A stretch of DNA of 64,000 nucleotides from Methanobacteriota archaeon. Lineage in GTDB: Archaea > Thermoplasmatota > Poseidoniia > Poseidoniales > Thalassarchaeaceae. Positions within the stretch are counted from its first letter, which is position 1; the number at the start of each line of letters is the position of its first letter. The position numbers and the translations under genes were made by a program. The notes beneath the pieces were generated by a model. The model saw only the letters and a list, made by a program, of their open reading frames with translations, was not told the DNA's origin and searched no databases. The DNA lies in NCBI GenBank assembly GCA_002716085.1, contig PAYZ01000009.1, forward strand, positions 91,768 to 155,767, written 5' to 3'. This document shows, piece after piece, positions 52,564 to 61,076 of this stretch.

Positions 52564-53434
52564 ATCTCCTCCTCCTCATCTGAAATGTCTCTATTGCCTC
52601 GTAAAGGTCACCCTTCGAGAATGAAGGCCAGTGGACATCAGTAAAATACAGCTCCGAGTAGGCGATTTGCCATAGGAGAAAGTTCGAAACCCTCTCCTCC
52701 CCACTGGTCCTGATTACTAGATCAGGATCTGGAATCTCAGAATCGTAAAGCCTATTGGAGATTTCACTTGTATCAATCTGATCAATTGTCAGGCTTCCAG
52801 ATGCATGGTCCGAGGCAATTTCCTTCACTGCATCAACAATTTCCTCCCTTCCCCCGTATGCAAGGCAAACTGTGAAGGTGAAGTTTGAGTAGCCATTCGT
52901 CCTTTCTTCAGCGAATTTTATTGCCTCCCTGACTCTCTCTGGGAGATTTCCAATCCTTCCTGCTGCCCTAACTCTCACCTCTTCGGAGTGAATCCTCGGA
53001 TCTTCGGCTATCTCATTCAGTCCGGAAACATATAGGTCGTATAGGGAATCCAACTCGTCAACATCTCTAGTTGAAATGTTTTCAGTGGAGAGTGCATAGA
53101 CAGTAAGATAAGGAATACCCAGATCCATAATCCAGTCCATAACCTCCTTCAATTTCTCCTTCCCATACTTGTGACCAATCTCCGTCCCAGCGCTAATGTT
53201 CCATGCAAATCTACGATTTCCGTCCATGATTATGGAGATGTGTTTTGGCAGTTCCCCAGAAATTACCCTATCCCTCCTTCTATTGGCCCTGACCCTATCT
53301 AATCTAGAAACAAAGCTCCATGCTAACCAGGAGTCGGAAATCTTCCTAGCAGGCCAGGAGAAAATTCTGAATCGAAGAAGCCACTTTGCCAAACCGTCGA
53401 TTCGACGACCAATGCCCCCCCTGCGCCTTGCCAT
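52553..53434 (-). CDS. uppS: cis-prenyltransferase (undecaprenyl-diphosphate synthase family)
   Basis: 293 residues. Catalytic motif SIIMDGNRRFAW (Asp of DGNRR), YALSTENIS, FTFTVCLAYGGREEIVDA, then RTSGEERVSNFLLWQIAYSELYF near the C-terminus. It condenses isopentenyl diphosphate in cis to build long polyprenyl carriers for glycan transfer; archaeal products are dolichol-type. An extra N-terminal segment of about 65 residues precedes the DGN motif. Downstream overlaps the Nudix gene; upstream is a HAD phosphatase. Confidence 0.92.
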   Translation of the reverse strand: MARRRGGIGRRIDGLAKWLLRFRIFSWPARKISDSWLAWSFVSRLDRVRANRRRDRVISGELPKHISIIMDGNRRFAWNISAGTEIGHKYGKEKLKEVMDWIMDLGIPYLTVYALSTENISTRDVDELDSLYDLYVSGLNEIAEDPRIHSEEVRVRAAGRIGNLPERVREAIKFAEERTNGYSNFTFTVCLAYGGREEIVDAVKEIASDHASGSLTIDQIDTSEISNRLYDSEIPDPDLVIRTSGEERVSNFLLWQIAYSELYFTDVHWPSFSKGDLYEAIETFQMRRRRYGG

Positions 53435-53482
53435 TAGATGCGCCGAGGCATCTAACCGTTAATACAACTGACTAGGAATGCG

Positions 53483-54028
53483 CTATTCAAAAATGATGTC
53501 AGCAGAGTCACCCACCCTGTCTAGAAGTCCCCTTTCTGGATTGACGACAATAACCTCTCCAGCATGGTCCCAGACGGGAATATCGTGCCTGCTATTTCCA
53601 GCATATGAGAAGCCACCCTCTCCGAACCTTGAAACTAGTGCCTCTGCCTTCTTTTCCCCTCTGAGGTTAAACGACCTATCAGATGCGATTACGTCTGAGA
53701 ATATCCCTACCTGCCCAGCTACCTGTTCAGCAATCAGTCTATCAGAAGCCGTAGCTAGAACAATCAACCTCCCCTTTGCATGTTCTCCAGTCAACCAGTC
53801 AAGAAACTCAACATGATAACTTAGGCTAGCAGGGTCGAATACCAGTCTATTGGCAAGCTCTCTTTTCCATTCTGCCCTTCTGCCGGAAAACTCCAACATC
53901 AGCATCCTAGGTAGCATCCAAGGACGTCTAAGCATCAAGCTTCGAAAGCTAACCCAACTCATGTCCGTGAGAATTAGGGTCCCATCCATGTCCACTGCCA
54001 ATGGCAGCCCCTGCTCGGCCTGACTCAC
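53483..54028 (-). CDS. HAD-family phosphatase resembling the N-terminal domain of UbiA-fusion proteins
   Basis: 181 residues. HAD motifs are AVDMDGTLILTD (DxDGT), VLATASD (motif II Thr/Ser), GEKKAEALV (Lys) and YAGNSRHDIPVW (final Asp). WMLPRMLMLEFSGRRAEWKRELA matches the cap of HAD domains that, in many bacteria, are fused N-terminally to a UbiA prenyltransferase. Here the domain stands alone, 48 bases upstream of the cis-prenyltransferase gene. It may dephosphorylate a polyprenyl-linked phosphate or sugar phosphate; this is inference from context. Confidence 0.8.
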   Translation of the reverse strand: MSQAEQGLPLAVDMDGTLILTDMSWVSFRSLMLRRPWMLPRMLMLEFSGRRAEWKRELANRLVFDPASLSYHVEFLDWLTGEHAKGRLIVLATASDRLIAEQVAGQVGIFSDVIASDRSFNLRGEKKAEALVSRFGEGGFSYAGNSRHDIPVWDHAGEVIVVNPERGLLDRVGDSADIIFE

Positions 54029-54112
54029 GACCCGCGCTCGGGCAGCTTCGATTCAAGTCTTTGCAGACCGATTCAATGAAGCCATACACCCTTTCCTAGT
54101 AACCGAGGGAAA

Positions 54113-55360
54113 ATGGCAGAGTGGAAGAGGAACTGGAGGCCGGCAGCAATGACGCCTCTGGAAAGCGACAATTCAGCACCTAAAGGATTCGAGAAATTCA
54201 CATTCGCCGGTATCGGGATGAAATGCAGTATAATTGAACCAAAGTCATTGAGTAAGACTTCTGATTGGGCAAGCATCGTTTCAGAATTGGAACAATGGGG
54301 GGAAGTCCCAGATACGTCATCTCTGCAGTCAATTTCAATTTCCGAGGATGAGAGCGGGCCAATCGCCATACTTCATGCTGGAAGTGAATGGTTTGCTGAA
54401 TTCCTCCCTTGGGGATCTGATGGGATGCTACGAAGAAGGTCTGAATCCGCCTCAGAAATATGTGACGCGCCATGTGGCGGGTATTCTTGGGAGGGAATCG
54501 ACATCATGGTCATTAGGAAGAACCCACCTATGGGTATTGACTCCGATGAAAATCTTAGAGAAGCACTGCAAGCTGGAGAAGTTGGAGTAGCAAGGGAAAT
54601 TCTCGGAGCATGCGGAAAATCACTAGGCCTCTACCACCAACATGTTAATTCTGAGAGAGTCACTCCCGCAGACCCAATTAGATGGAATCAGAGGCTTGCC
54701 GGAATCGAGGAGTCTCTCAGGGCCCACTCAATGTGGAGGGCCCCACACTCTAGAGATGCAGAATGCATGCTTGGACTGGGTAGCGTGAGATTCCAGGACT
54801 TCAAAGAGGGGAAAATAAGGATCGGCAGGCCAAGGCTCAGCGATGCCCTCTTCCCCCCAAAGTGCGAATTCCCTGCAATCAGGGATTTAGCCTCATTGGT
54901 ACATGACCTTTCTAGGATCCATCACAACACCGCTTGCAATCTAGACATTGTTGACCTCAGATCAGCTCTGATAGGTGGTTGGAGAGAATCAGCTCCTAGT
55001 AATTGGTCGTCAGACAGTGTGTTTTACACCCATAGGGGGGGTTTGGCGATTTGGGAGTATGAGCAGTGCCTATTGGATGTGGTAGAGGCGGTTTCGAACC
55101 AATCCGGAGCCCCTCAGCCATCTACTAACCTGATTAGTTATGTCCGTCCATTTCAGAAGAGGATGTTCAACAACAGAACAATCGCAGCCCTCTCAGTGTT
55201 GTTGGCTTTCCTCGGGGCATCATCATTGGCAAACACATTCCCATTCTCCGGAGAGGAGCTGCCCATTCCACTAGCATGCTTTCTTTCAAGTGCTGCTCTG
55301 ATGAGGTATTACAGGAGATTGGCACCCCCTCCTGAGATGCCTTTCTCTAGGTTCTTCTGA
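54113..55360 (+). CDS. Membrane-anchored protein of unknown function, possibly a degenerate kinase fold
   Basis: 415 residues. The middle (about 145-300) has a helix LGACGKSLGLYHQH, a conserved-looking segment SVRFQDFKEGKIRIGRPRLSDALF and RDLASLVHDLSRIHH. Together these weakly recall the catalytic and Asp-loop layout of aminoglycoside phosphotransferase-like kinases, but canonical HGDxxxxN and DxD motifs are missing. Two transmembrane helices near the C-terminus (about 355-400) are followed by a short basic/aromatic end. The start at 54113 has no strong ribosome binding site. The call is tentative; the 3' end overlaps gpmA by 14 bases on the opposite strand. Confidence 0.5.
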   Translation: MAEWKRNWRPAAMTPLESDNSAPKGFEKFTFAGIGMKCSIIEPKSLSKTSDWASIVSELEQWGEVPDTSSLQSISISEDESGPIAILHAGSEWFAEFLPWGSDGMLRRRSESASEICDAPCGGYSWEGIDIMVIRKNPPMGIDSDENLREALQAGEVGVAREILGACGKSLGLYHQHVNSERVTPADPIRWNQRLAGIEESLRAHSMWRAPHSRDAECMLGLGSVRFQDFKEGKIRIGRPRLSDALFPPKCEFPAIRDLASLVHDLSRIHHNTACNLDIVDLRSALIGGWRESAPSNWSSDSVFYTHRGGLAIWEYEQCLLDVVEAVSNQSGAPQPSTNLISYVRPFQKRMFNNRTIAALSVLLAFLGASSLANTFPFSGEELPIPLACFLSSAALMRYYRRLAPPPEMPFSRFF

Positions 55361-55943
55361 CTTTCCCATCTTCGAAGATATAGTACAAAGGTACTCCAGT
55401 GGGGATCTCCAGAGAGACAATATCCTCCGGGCTAATTTTCTCAATGTGCATAACAATGGAACGGAGAGAGTTGCCATGTGCAGAAACTAGAACGTTCAGA
55501 CCATCCTCTAAGTTTGGTATTATCTCTTCTTCGAAGTATGGTATTGTCCTATCCGCAGTCATCTTCAGGCTCTCTCCTCCGGGTGGAGCAATGTCGTAAG
55601 ACCTCCTCCAGGTTCGAACCTGCTCTTGACCGTGCTTCTCGGCAGTCTCTGCTTTGTTTAGTCCTTGTAGGGAGCCATAGTTCCTCTCGTTCAATCTCCA
55701 GTCATACCTTCTTTCAGCTTCACTTGATGATTCGTTGTGCTCAAGTATTATGTCGGCTGTCATCTGAGCCCTAACCAAATCACTCGTATGAACTATGTCA
55801 ATTCTAATTCCGCTTAGCTCAATACCAGCATCCTTTGCTTCCATTATTCCTTTCTCCGACAGTTCCACGTCAGTCCAACCTGTGAACCGATTTGTAGCAT
55901 TCCAAACCGACTGTCCATGACGGATTAGGATTAGTTCGGCCAT
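55347..55943 (-). CDS. gpmA: 2,3-bisphosphoglycerate-dependent phosphoglycerate mutase
   Basis: 198 residues. Catalytic His motif LILIRHGQSVWNATNRFTGW, ELSEKGIMEA, NERNYGSLQGLNKAE and VLVSAHGNSLRS hold the two histidines and phosphate-binding arginines. It interconverts 3- and 2-phosphoglycerate. It is shorter than most bacterial dPGMs (about 230-250). Many archaea instead use a cofactor-independent enzyme. With pgk it marks central carbon metabolism. Confidence 0.9.
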   Translation of the reverse strand: MAELILIRHGQSVWNATNRFTGWTDVELSEKGIMEAKDAGIELSGIRIDIVHTSDLVRAQMTADIILEHNESSSEAERRYDWRLNERNYGSLQGLNKAETAEKHGQEQVRTWRRSYDIAPPGGESLKMTADRTIPYFEEEIIPNLEDGLNVLVSAHGNSLRSIVMHIEKISPEDIVSLEIPTGVPLYYIFEDGKVRRT

Positions 55944-55953
55944 GCCCGGTCAC

Positions 55954-57051
55954 CTATAGTTGGCGCCTTCTTCGTGGCTCGTGGAAACTGAGGCCGCACT
56001 CTAATCCGACAGACCTCCCCATGAGAAGGATGTCCTCCCTGAACTCCCTGTGGGTCTTCCCACTGGACTCGCAGTAGAAGTTGCAAGAAACTGTAACCTT
56101 TGGGGGTTGACTAGCAGTTATCTTCACCCAAGAGTCCTCTGCTTTGGTAGCCCTAGAGTCCTTGAGAACCTCTTCACATAGGCTATCGCAGAACTTCTTG
56201 AGCGCAGACTGGTCACTTTCCTCCTCAAACTCGAATATTGGTCTTATTCTCCTAAATCTCCTCATTGTGAAATTCTCCACTGGCGAGTTGGTGATGTTCG
56301 AATTAGGCATAGTGATTATCGTGTCATTTCCAGATCTGATAACTGTGGTCCTAAGTCCTATGCTTATGACCTCTCCCTCAACTCCATCGACAATTATCCA
56401 GTCTCCCACATTGAAGGGCTGATCAACAATTATTGAAATGGCCCCGAACACATTTGCAACTGAGTCTCTTGCTGCCAGTGCAAGTGCAAGACCTGTAATG
56501 CCAAGCCCAGCAATCATACCATTCAGATTCAATCCAATTAGACCCGCAATCACGAAAACCCCGATTACCACCACTGCCATCCTTCCTATGGCCTCGGCAA
56601 CGCTAGCGAGTGACTTCCTCGCCGCAACATCGTCCCCCTCGACTACGATGAAGGCATCGAGGTAGTCGACTAGCCTATAGGCTGCAATCAACATCAGAAT
56701 TACGAAACCCGCACGACAGATTTCAGCAACGTTCTCCATCCACCCTACTCTCCAAACGACCTCTCCAGGGGAAGCCTCTACATTTGCCAGCAACCAGTCA
56801 AGTGACTGCCACATTACAAGTAGCCCTACCATCCATCCCAGCGATTTTGGAGCGAACAGGGTCTTCCCATCTATCCTCTCAGTCTTGGAGAAAAGATCCA
56901 TAATTCTTGGGAAAAGGACCTTCCTAGACACTAGGCCCAATCCAACACTAATTACTACTAGTAGAATTACTAGGAAGAATCCCCCGGACGAGAACCCGTA
57001 GGCAAAGTCCTCCCCCGAAACTTTTCCACCTATCCCAAAACTATCAGCCAT
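55954..57051 (-). CDS. mscS: MscS-type mechanosensitive ion channel
   Basis: 365 residues. About four transmembrane helices (residues about 20-45, 70-90, 110-130, 150-180) lead into the pore and beta domain: GLGITGLALALAARDSVAN (pore helix with GxxxxxA pattern), FGAISIIVDQPFNVGDWIIV and NSNITNSPVENFTMRRFRR. The C-terminal alpha/beta domain is present. It releases solutes under osmotic shock. It lies 10 bases upstream of gpmA in the same direction and is divergent to the carboxypeptidase gene. Confidence 0.92.
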   Translation of the reverse strand: MADSFGIGGKVSGEDFAYGFSSGGFFLVILLVVISVGLGLVSRKVLFPRIMDLFSKTERIDGKTLFAPKSLGWMVGLLVMWQSLDWLLANVEASPGEVVWRVGWMENVAEICRAGFVILMLIAAYRLVDYLDAFIVVEGDDVAARKSLASVAEAIGRMAVVVIGVFVIAGLIGLNLNGMIAGLGITGLALALAARDSVANVFGAISIIVDQPFNVGDWIIVDGVEGEVISIGLRTTVIRSGNDTIITMPNSNITNSPVENFTMRRFRRIRPIFEFEEESDQSALKKFCDSLCEEVLKDSRATKAEDSWVKITASQPPKVTVSCNFYCESSGKTHREFREDILLMGRSVGLECGLSFHEPRRRRQL

Positions 57052-57112
57052 GTGCTTCCGACAAAGACCTACTCAAAAAATGAACCCGGTCCTACGGACC
57101 GTAACCCGTGCG

Positions 57113-57122
57113 TTTCAATACC
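57113..57122 (+). promoter_or_regulatory. TATA-like box for the carboxypeptidase gene
   Basis: TTTCAATACC lies 26-35 bases before the ATG at 57148. This supports 57148 over the upstream GTG at 57052 as start. Confidence 0.35.
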
Positions 57123-57147
57123 TACAGTCGTCCCGGCGATTCGTAGC

Positions 57148-59310
57148 ATGTCAGGAATAGAGACCATCGAGATTCGACCAAGATCCCATTCCAGTCCAAA
57201 GGCAACTATAGTCGCTATCATCCTCCCCTTCCTTCTTTCGATGATCTCTCCAGTAGCTCTGGCACCTATTGCCTCGGGCCAAGAATCCCCGCCTGAAGCA
57301 TCCCCTAACGATATCTGGTCCGAGGACTATGTCAACCAGTTCTTCCCATGGGGGGGAGACGAAAAGGCCCAGTTCAGGGAGTACCACGACTATTTCACGT
57401 TGAAGAGCAGGATGCAGTACCTTGCAGATAGGAACCCAGAGATAATGACATTCCACGAGGGACTGATGGGCGGTGTGAATGCTCGTGGAGACGAGATGGT
57501 AGCAACAGACTATGAGGGATGGTTCTACAATCATAGAAGCCCATGGATGAAGATCACCCGAGACGCAACTGGTGGGGACTGCAATATTTTCGTGGGCGAT
57601 TGCGGAAACTATGAGGAAAGGCCCGATGTAATGCTAGTTGGTAACCATCATGCTAGGGAGTGGATGTCTTTCGAGGTTCCCATGCTATTCCTTGAGACAG
57701 TAGCCCACTACTATGGTAAGGCAGGAATAGACAACGACGGCGACGGTCTGATTGACGAGGATCCCTGGAACGGGATAGACGACGATGGCGACTGCAGCCT
57801 ACTCAATGCTTCCAACCAGGATAGCAATGGAGATGGGAAACCATGTGGCCCGGGAGATCTGGGGGTCGACGAGGACTTCTCTGAGCAGTTCATCACCGAT
57901 CTTGTTGATTCCAGGGAGATTTACTTGATTCCAATGCTAAATGTGGATGGAGTTAGGTACGACATGGAGGTTTTCTGTGGCCCCACGGCTTGGGAAAACT
58001 GCTATCAGAGCGGCTGGAGGAAGAACCTCAGAGATAACACCGTCACGGGGATCACTCCCCTCCCAGATATCGACGAAGAGGTCGACGAAGGATGCGACGG
58101 AGTTGACCTGAACAGGAACTACCAGTATGAGTGGGGGGCCCCATTGGGGGCTACAGGCCCGCTTTTCCCTGGAATGTGTTACGTTGATGGGGCTAACAAT
58201 GACGTCTACAATGGGCCAGTGAATTTCGAGGACAATGATGGGGACGGGGCAATCAACGAGGATCACGTAGATGGGCATGACGACGACGCCGACGGGCAGA
58301 TTGACGAGGACTGGATGGGTGGCAATACCGAACCCGAGACGAAGTTCATCCAAGACATGACCGAGATGAATGACGATGACGGGGATGGCGCTTCCGAGTT
58401 CAAGACCACACTGACTTGGCACTCCTTCTCAGAGCTAGTCCTATGGCCATGGGGACACTGCACTGGATGCTACGCTCCAGATGATGAGTACCTAGTTTTC
58501 CATGGTGAGGTCATGGGGCAGATGACCGATTACGAGCCAATGCAATCCTCAGGACTATATCCCACAACGGGTGACTTCTGCGATTGGCACTACGGTGTCC
58601 ACAACTCCTACTGCTACACGATTGAAATCGGGACTGCATTCCACCAGTATCCCGAGGACATTGCACACATTGCTGTTAGGAACATAGGGATTGCATTCTA
58701 CATGGCCGAGATCGCCGATGACCCAAGATACAGGGCTATTGTCGGGATAGAAAATACCACTGCGAGGCAGTGGCTTTCCGGACCCGACAATGTTTCCGTA
58801 CCCTCCAAAGGTGACATTCCGATAGGATTCTGCCTCGACGAGACATTCCCATACTCAACAGACATCAACATGACTCACCTGATGTGGAGATTCGTAGAGC
58901 CGACTAGACAGCAGGACGACTTCGGCCCCACAGAGTGGTCAGATGTCTCCTGGGACATGGCCGCCTTTGGGGAGACTGGCATGGCTTGCTCTCTAAGGGA
59001 CGGATCAAACGGTACTATGCTGGAGGCAAATATTCCATTGCCGGATACTTCTGTCGGCAAGATACAGTATAAGGCCATGCTTGGCACCACAAATGGTGCA
59101 TTCCCATTCATCTACCCTACAGTAGACGAGGGAGGGAACTACTACGAGCTCTCAATCCCATACAGGGCGAGCTTCGGAGACGCCGTTTTCAGTATCCTAA
59201 TGTTCCTCGTCATTGCCACATTCGTTTGGGGAGGATTAGGTTTCTCGCTCAATGAGATGTTCTCTGAAAACGGCTATCTGGCAAGGTCCGAAGAGGGCCA
59301 AGATGGCTGA
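57148..59310 (+). CDS. Exported M14 zinc carboxypeptidase with Asp-rich calcium-type insertions and C-terminal membrane anchor
   Basis: About 720 residues from MSGIETIEIRPRSH. A signal-like helix (ATIVAIILPFLLSMISPVAL) is followed by the M14 catalytic domain: GNHHAREWMSFE (zinc His and Glu), WRKNLRDN (substrate Arg/Asn), GVDLNRNYQYEWG, TWHSFSELVLWPWG (third zinc His) and YCYTIEIGT (catalytic Glu). Two insertions inside the domain carry DxDxDG-type loops (DNDGDGLIDED and DDDGDGASEF). The C-terminus has a transmembrane helix (VFSILMFLVIATFVWGGLGF). It probably digests peptides outside the cell and stays attached to it. It overlaps the NSS symporter gene. Confidence 0.9.
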   Translation: MSGIETIEIRPRSHSSPKATIVAIILPFLLSMISPVALAPIASGQESPPEASPNDIWSEDYVNQFFPWGGDEKAQFREYHDYFTLKSRMQYLADRNPEIMTFHEGLMGGVNARGDEMVATDYEGWFYNHRSPWMKITRDATGGDCNIFVGDCGNYEERPDVMLVGNHHAREWMSFEVPMLFLETVAHYYGKAGIDNDGDGLIDEDPWNGIDDDGDCSLLNASNQDSNGDGKPCGPGDLGVDEDFSEQFITDLVDSREIYLIPMLNVDGVRYDMEVFCGPTAWENCYQSGWRKNLRDNTVTGITPLPDIDEEVDEGCDGVDLNRNYQYEWGAPLGATGPLFPGMCYVDGANNDVYNGPVNFEDNDGDGAINEDHVDGHDDDADGQIDEDWMGGNTEPETKFIQDMTEMNDDDGDGASEFKTTLTWHSFSELVLWPWGHCTGCYAPDDEYLVFHGEVMGQMTDYEPMQSSGLYPTTGDFCDWHYGVHNSYCYTIEIGTAFHQYPEDIAHIAVRNIGIAFYMAEIADDPRYRAIVGIENTTARQWLSGPDNVSVPSKGDIPIGFCLDETFPYSTDINMTHLMWRFVEPTRQQDDFGPTEWSDVSWDMAAFGETGMACSLRDGSNGTMLEANIPLPDTSVGKIQYKAMLGTTNGAFPFIYPTVDEGGNYYELSIPYRASFGDAVFSILMFLVIATFVWGGLGFSLNEMFSENGYLARSEEGQDG

Positions 59311-61063
59311 ACCCGAGGCGAAAAGGATGGATGGCGACTCTTCTAGCAATAGCGACCAGTTCAGCGGAAGGCTAGGACTGATTTTCGCCACTATAGGGGC
59401 CGCGATCGGAACGGGAAACATCTGGAGATTCCCCAGAATGGTAGGGGCGAACGGAGGTGGCTCCTTCCTAATCCCATGGTTGATTTTCCTCTTTCTATGG
59501 TCAGTACCTCTAATAATCGCAGAGTTTGCTCTCGGAAAGAGAAGCAGAGTCGGAACTGTGGGGACATTCAGGATTTTCGCAGGAAGGAGATTTGCGTGGA
59601 TGGGCCTGTGGACGGCTTGGATCAACGTAGCAATCGGATTCTACTACGCCGTGGTCACAGGATGGTGTCTGAACTACTTCCAAATTGCCATCAGGGGAGG
59701 CCTCTCCGAAGGAGTAGACACAATCGAGGTGTGGAACTCGTTCCTGGAATCTCCAATGCAGGTAATTTTCTTCCAGTGGATAACTGTCCTGATCACTCTA
59801 GCAGCAATTTGGGGAGGGGCGAAAGCGATCGAGAAGGCAAACGTAACCCTGATGACCTCTCTGTTCGTCCTACTATTTACTGCACTCTTCCTCTCTTTCG
59901 TTATGGACGTCAAAGACGGGTCCCTAGACGGATTCATCTACATGTTCAGCATTCAGCCAGAGTATCTGGTCCAACCAGAGACTTGGATAAATGGCCTTTC
60001 CCAGTCTGCTTGGTCCTGCTCTGCGGGAATGGGCATGGCGATAACGTATTCCGTATACATGAGGAAGGACGAGGACACCACCCTAAACGCAGCCACAATG
60101 TGCCTGGCAAACAACAGCATCAGCATCATTGCCGGTCTCACGGTAATGATGGCAGTATTCTCGGTTTCAGCTGATCCCCTAGGTGCAGTTAGCGGAGGAA
60201 GCTCAGCGATCACTTTCCTGGTCCTCCCAGAGGTATTCGCACAGGCACCGGGAGGCCCGGTAGTGCAGCTTATCATGGTCGCTGTGTTCTTCCTAGCCCT
60301 ATCCTTCGCTGCACTGACTTCGATGATCTCGACAGTCGAGCTATGCGTTAGGAATTTCGTTGACCATGGCTTCGACAGATCGAAGTCAGTCGCCCTAACT
60401 GGTCTGGCAATCTTCCTCTTTGGCCTTCCCAGCGCAGCCCTGTGGATCAAGATGGACCCCACTACTGGGGTTCTCTTCCCGCAGTTCCTAGAGGTCCAGG
60501 ATCACATCTGGGGTTACGGCCTAATGTTCAGCGGACTGTTCATGGCATACACTATCTGGAACTACGGGTGGTCTAGGTACAGGGCATGGCAGGACGAAAA
60601 CGGAATTGAGGGATTCGATTTCATGGATTACATCGACCATGGGGTTTCTTCGTTCCGTGATGACTTCATCAATACGGGCGACAACGACTGGTGGATCGGT
60701 AGGTGGTGGGACATTGTGATGTACCTCGGCTTCCCGATCATGTTCACAGTACTCATGCTTTCGTACTTCACCGATCTGCTTGCAAACGTAGATGACCCCT
60801 GGAATCCAGCCAACCCCCATGGAATATCCATAATCCTACTATTCTGGGGTGTCACTGCCTCTTTGTTCATCGGTTTCAACAAGCTACTGATATCCCGTCC
60901 AGTTTTCAGGAACGTCCCCGAGGGGGCCGATGTCCCCATCGACATGCTTCCTGGGGGAGAAGACCCGTACGTGTTGATCGCTGGAGAGGACCCACCAGAG
61001 ACTCCCCGAGAAAAAGGACAATCCAGGGGTGGAAAAAAGGCCATAGATGCTGAGATCGCGTAG
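59303..61063 (+). CDS. Sodium:neurotransmitter symporter (NSS/LeuT-like) family transporter
   Basis: About 586 residues, 12 transmembrane helices. Helix 1 has IGAAIGTGNIWRFPRMVGANGG with the unwound sodium/substrate site, followed by FALGKRSRVGTVGTF. The family's helix 8 region (SFAALTSMISTVELCV) is also visible. It imports amino acids or related compounds with sodium. The ATG at 59303 overlaps the end of the carboxypeptidase gene by 8 bases, which suggests coupled expression and uptake of released amino acids. The C-terminal tail (about 80 residues) is soluble and charged. Confidence 0.92.
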   Translation: MAEPEAKRMDGDSSSNSDQFSGRLGLIFATIGAAIGTGNIWRFPRMVGANGGGSFLIPWLIFLFLWSVPLIIAEFALGKRSRVGTVGTFRIFAGRRFAWMGLWTAWINVAIGFYYAVVTGWCLNYFQIAIRGGLSEGVDTIEVWNSFLESPMQVIFFQWITVLITLAAIWGGAKAIEKANVTLMTSLFVLLFTALFLSFVMDVKDGSLDGFIYMFSIQPEYLVQPETWINGLSQSAWSCSAGMGMAITYSVYMRKDEDTTLNAATMCLANNSISIIAGLTVMMAVFSVSADPLGAVSGGSSAITFLVLPEVFAQAPGGPVVQLIMVAVFFLALSFAALTSMISTVELCVRNFVDHGFDRSKSVALTGLAIFLFGLPSAALWIKMDPTTGVLFPQFLEVQDHIWGYGLMFSGLFMAYTIWNYGWSRYRAWQDENGIEGFDFMDYIDHGVSSFRDDFINTGDNDWWIGRWWDIVMYLGFPIMFTVLMLSYFTDLLANVDDPWNPANPHGISIILLFWGVTASLFIGFNKLLISRPVFRNVPEGADVPIDMLPGGEDPYVLIAGEDPPETPREKGQSRGGKKAIDAEIA

Positions 61064-61076
61064 GTCGTTGGTGTCC

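Noticed and set aside
59476-60174. Second-frame plus-strand open frame of 232 residues inside the NSS symporter gene
   Set aside because: It overlaps the clear 12-helix transporter, and its translation is arginine-rich with no domain.
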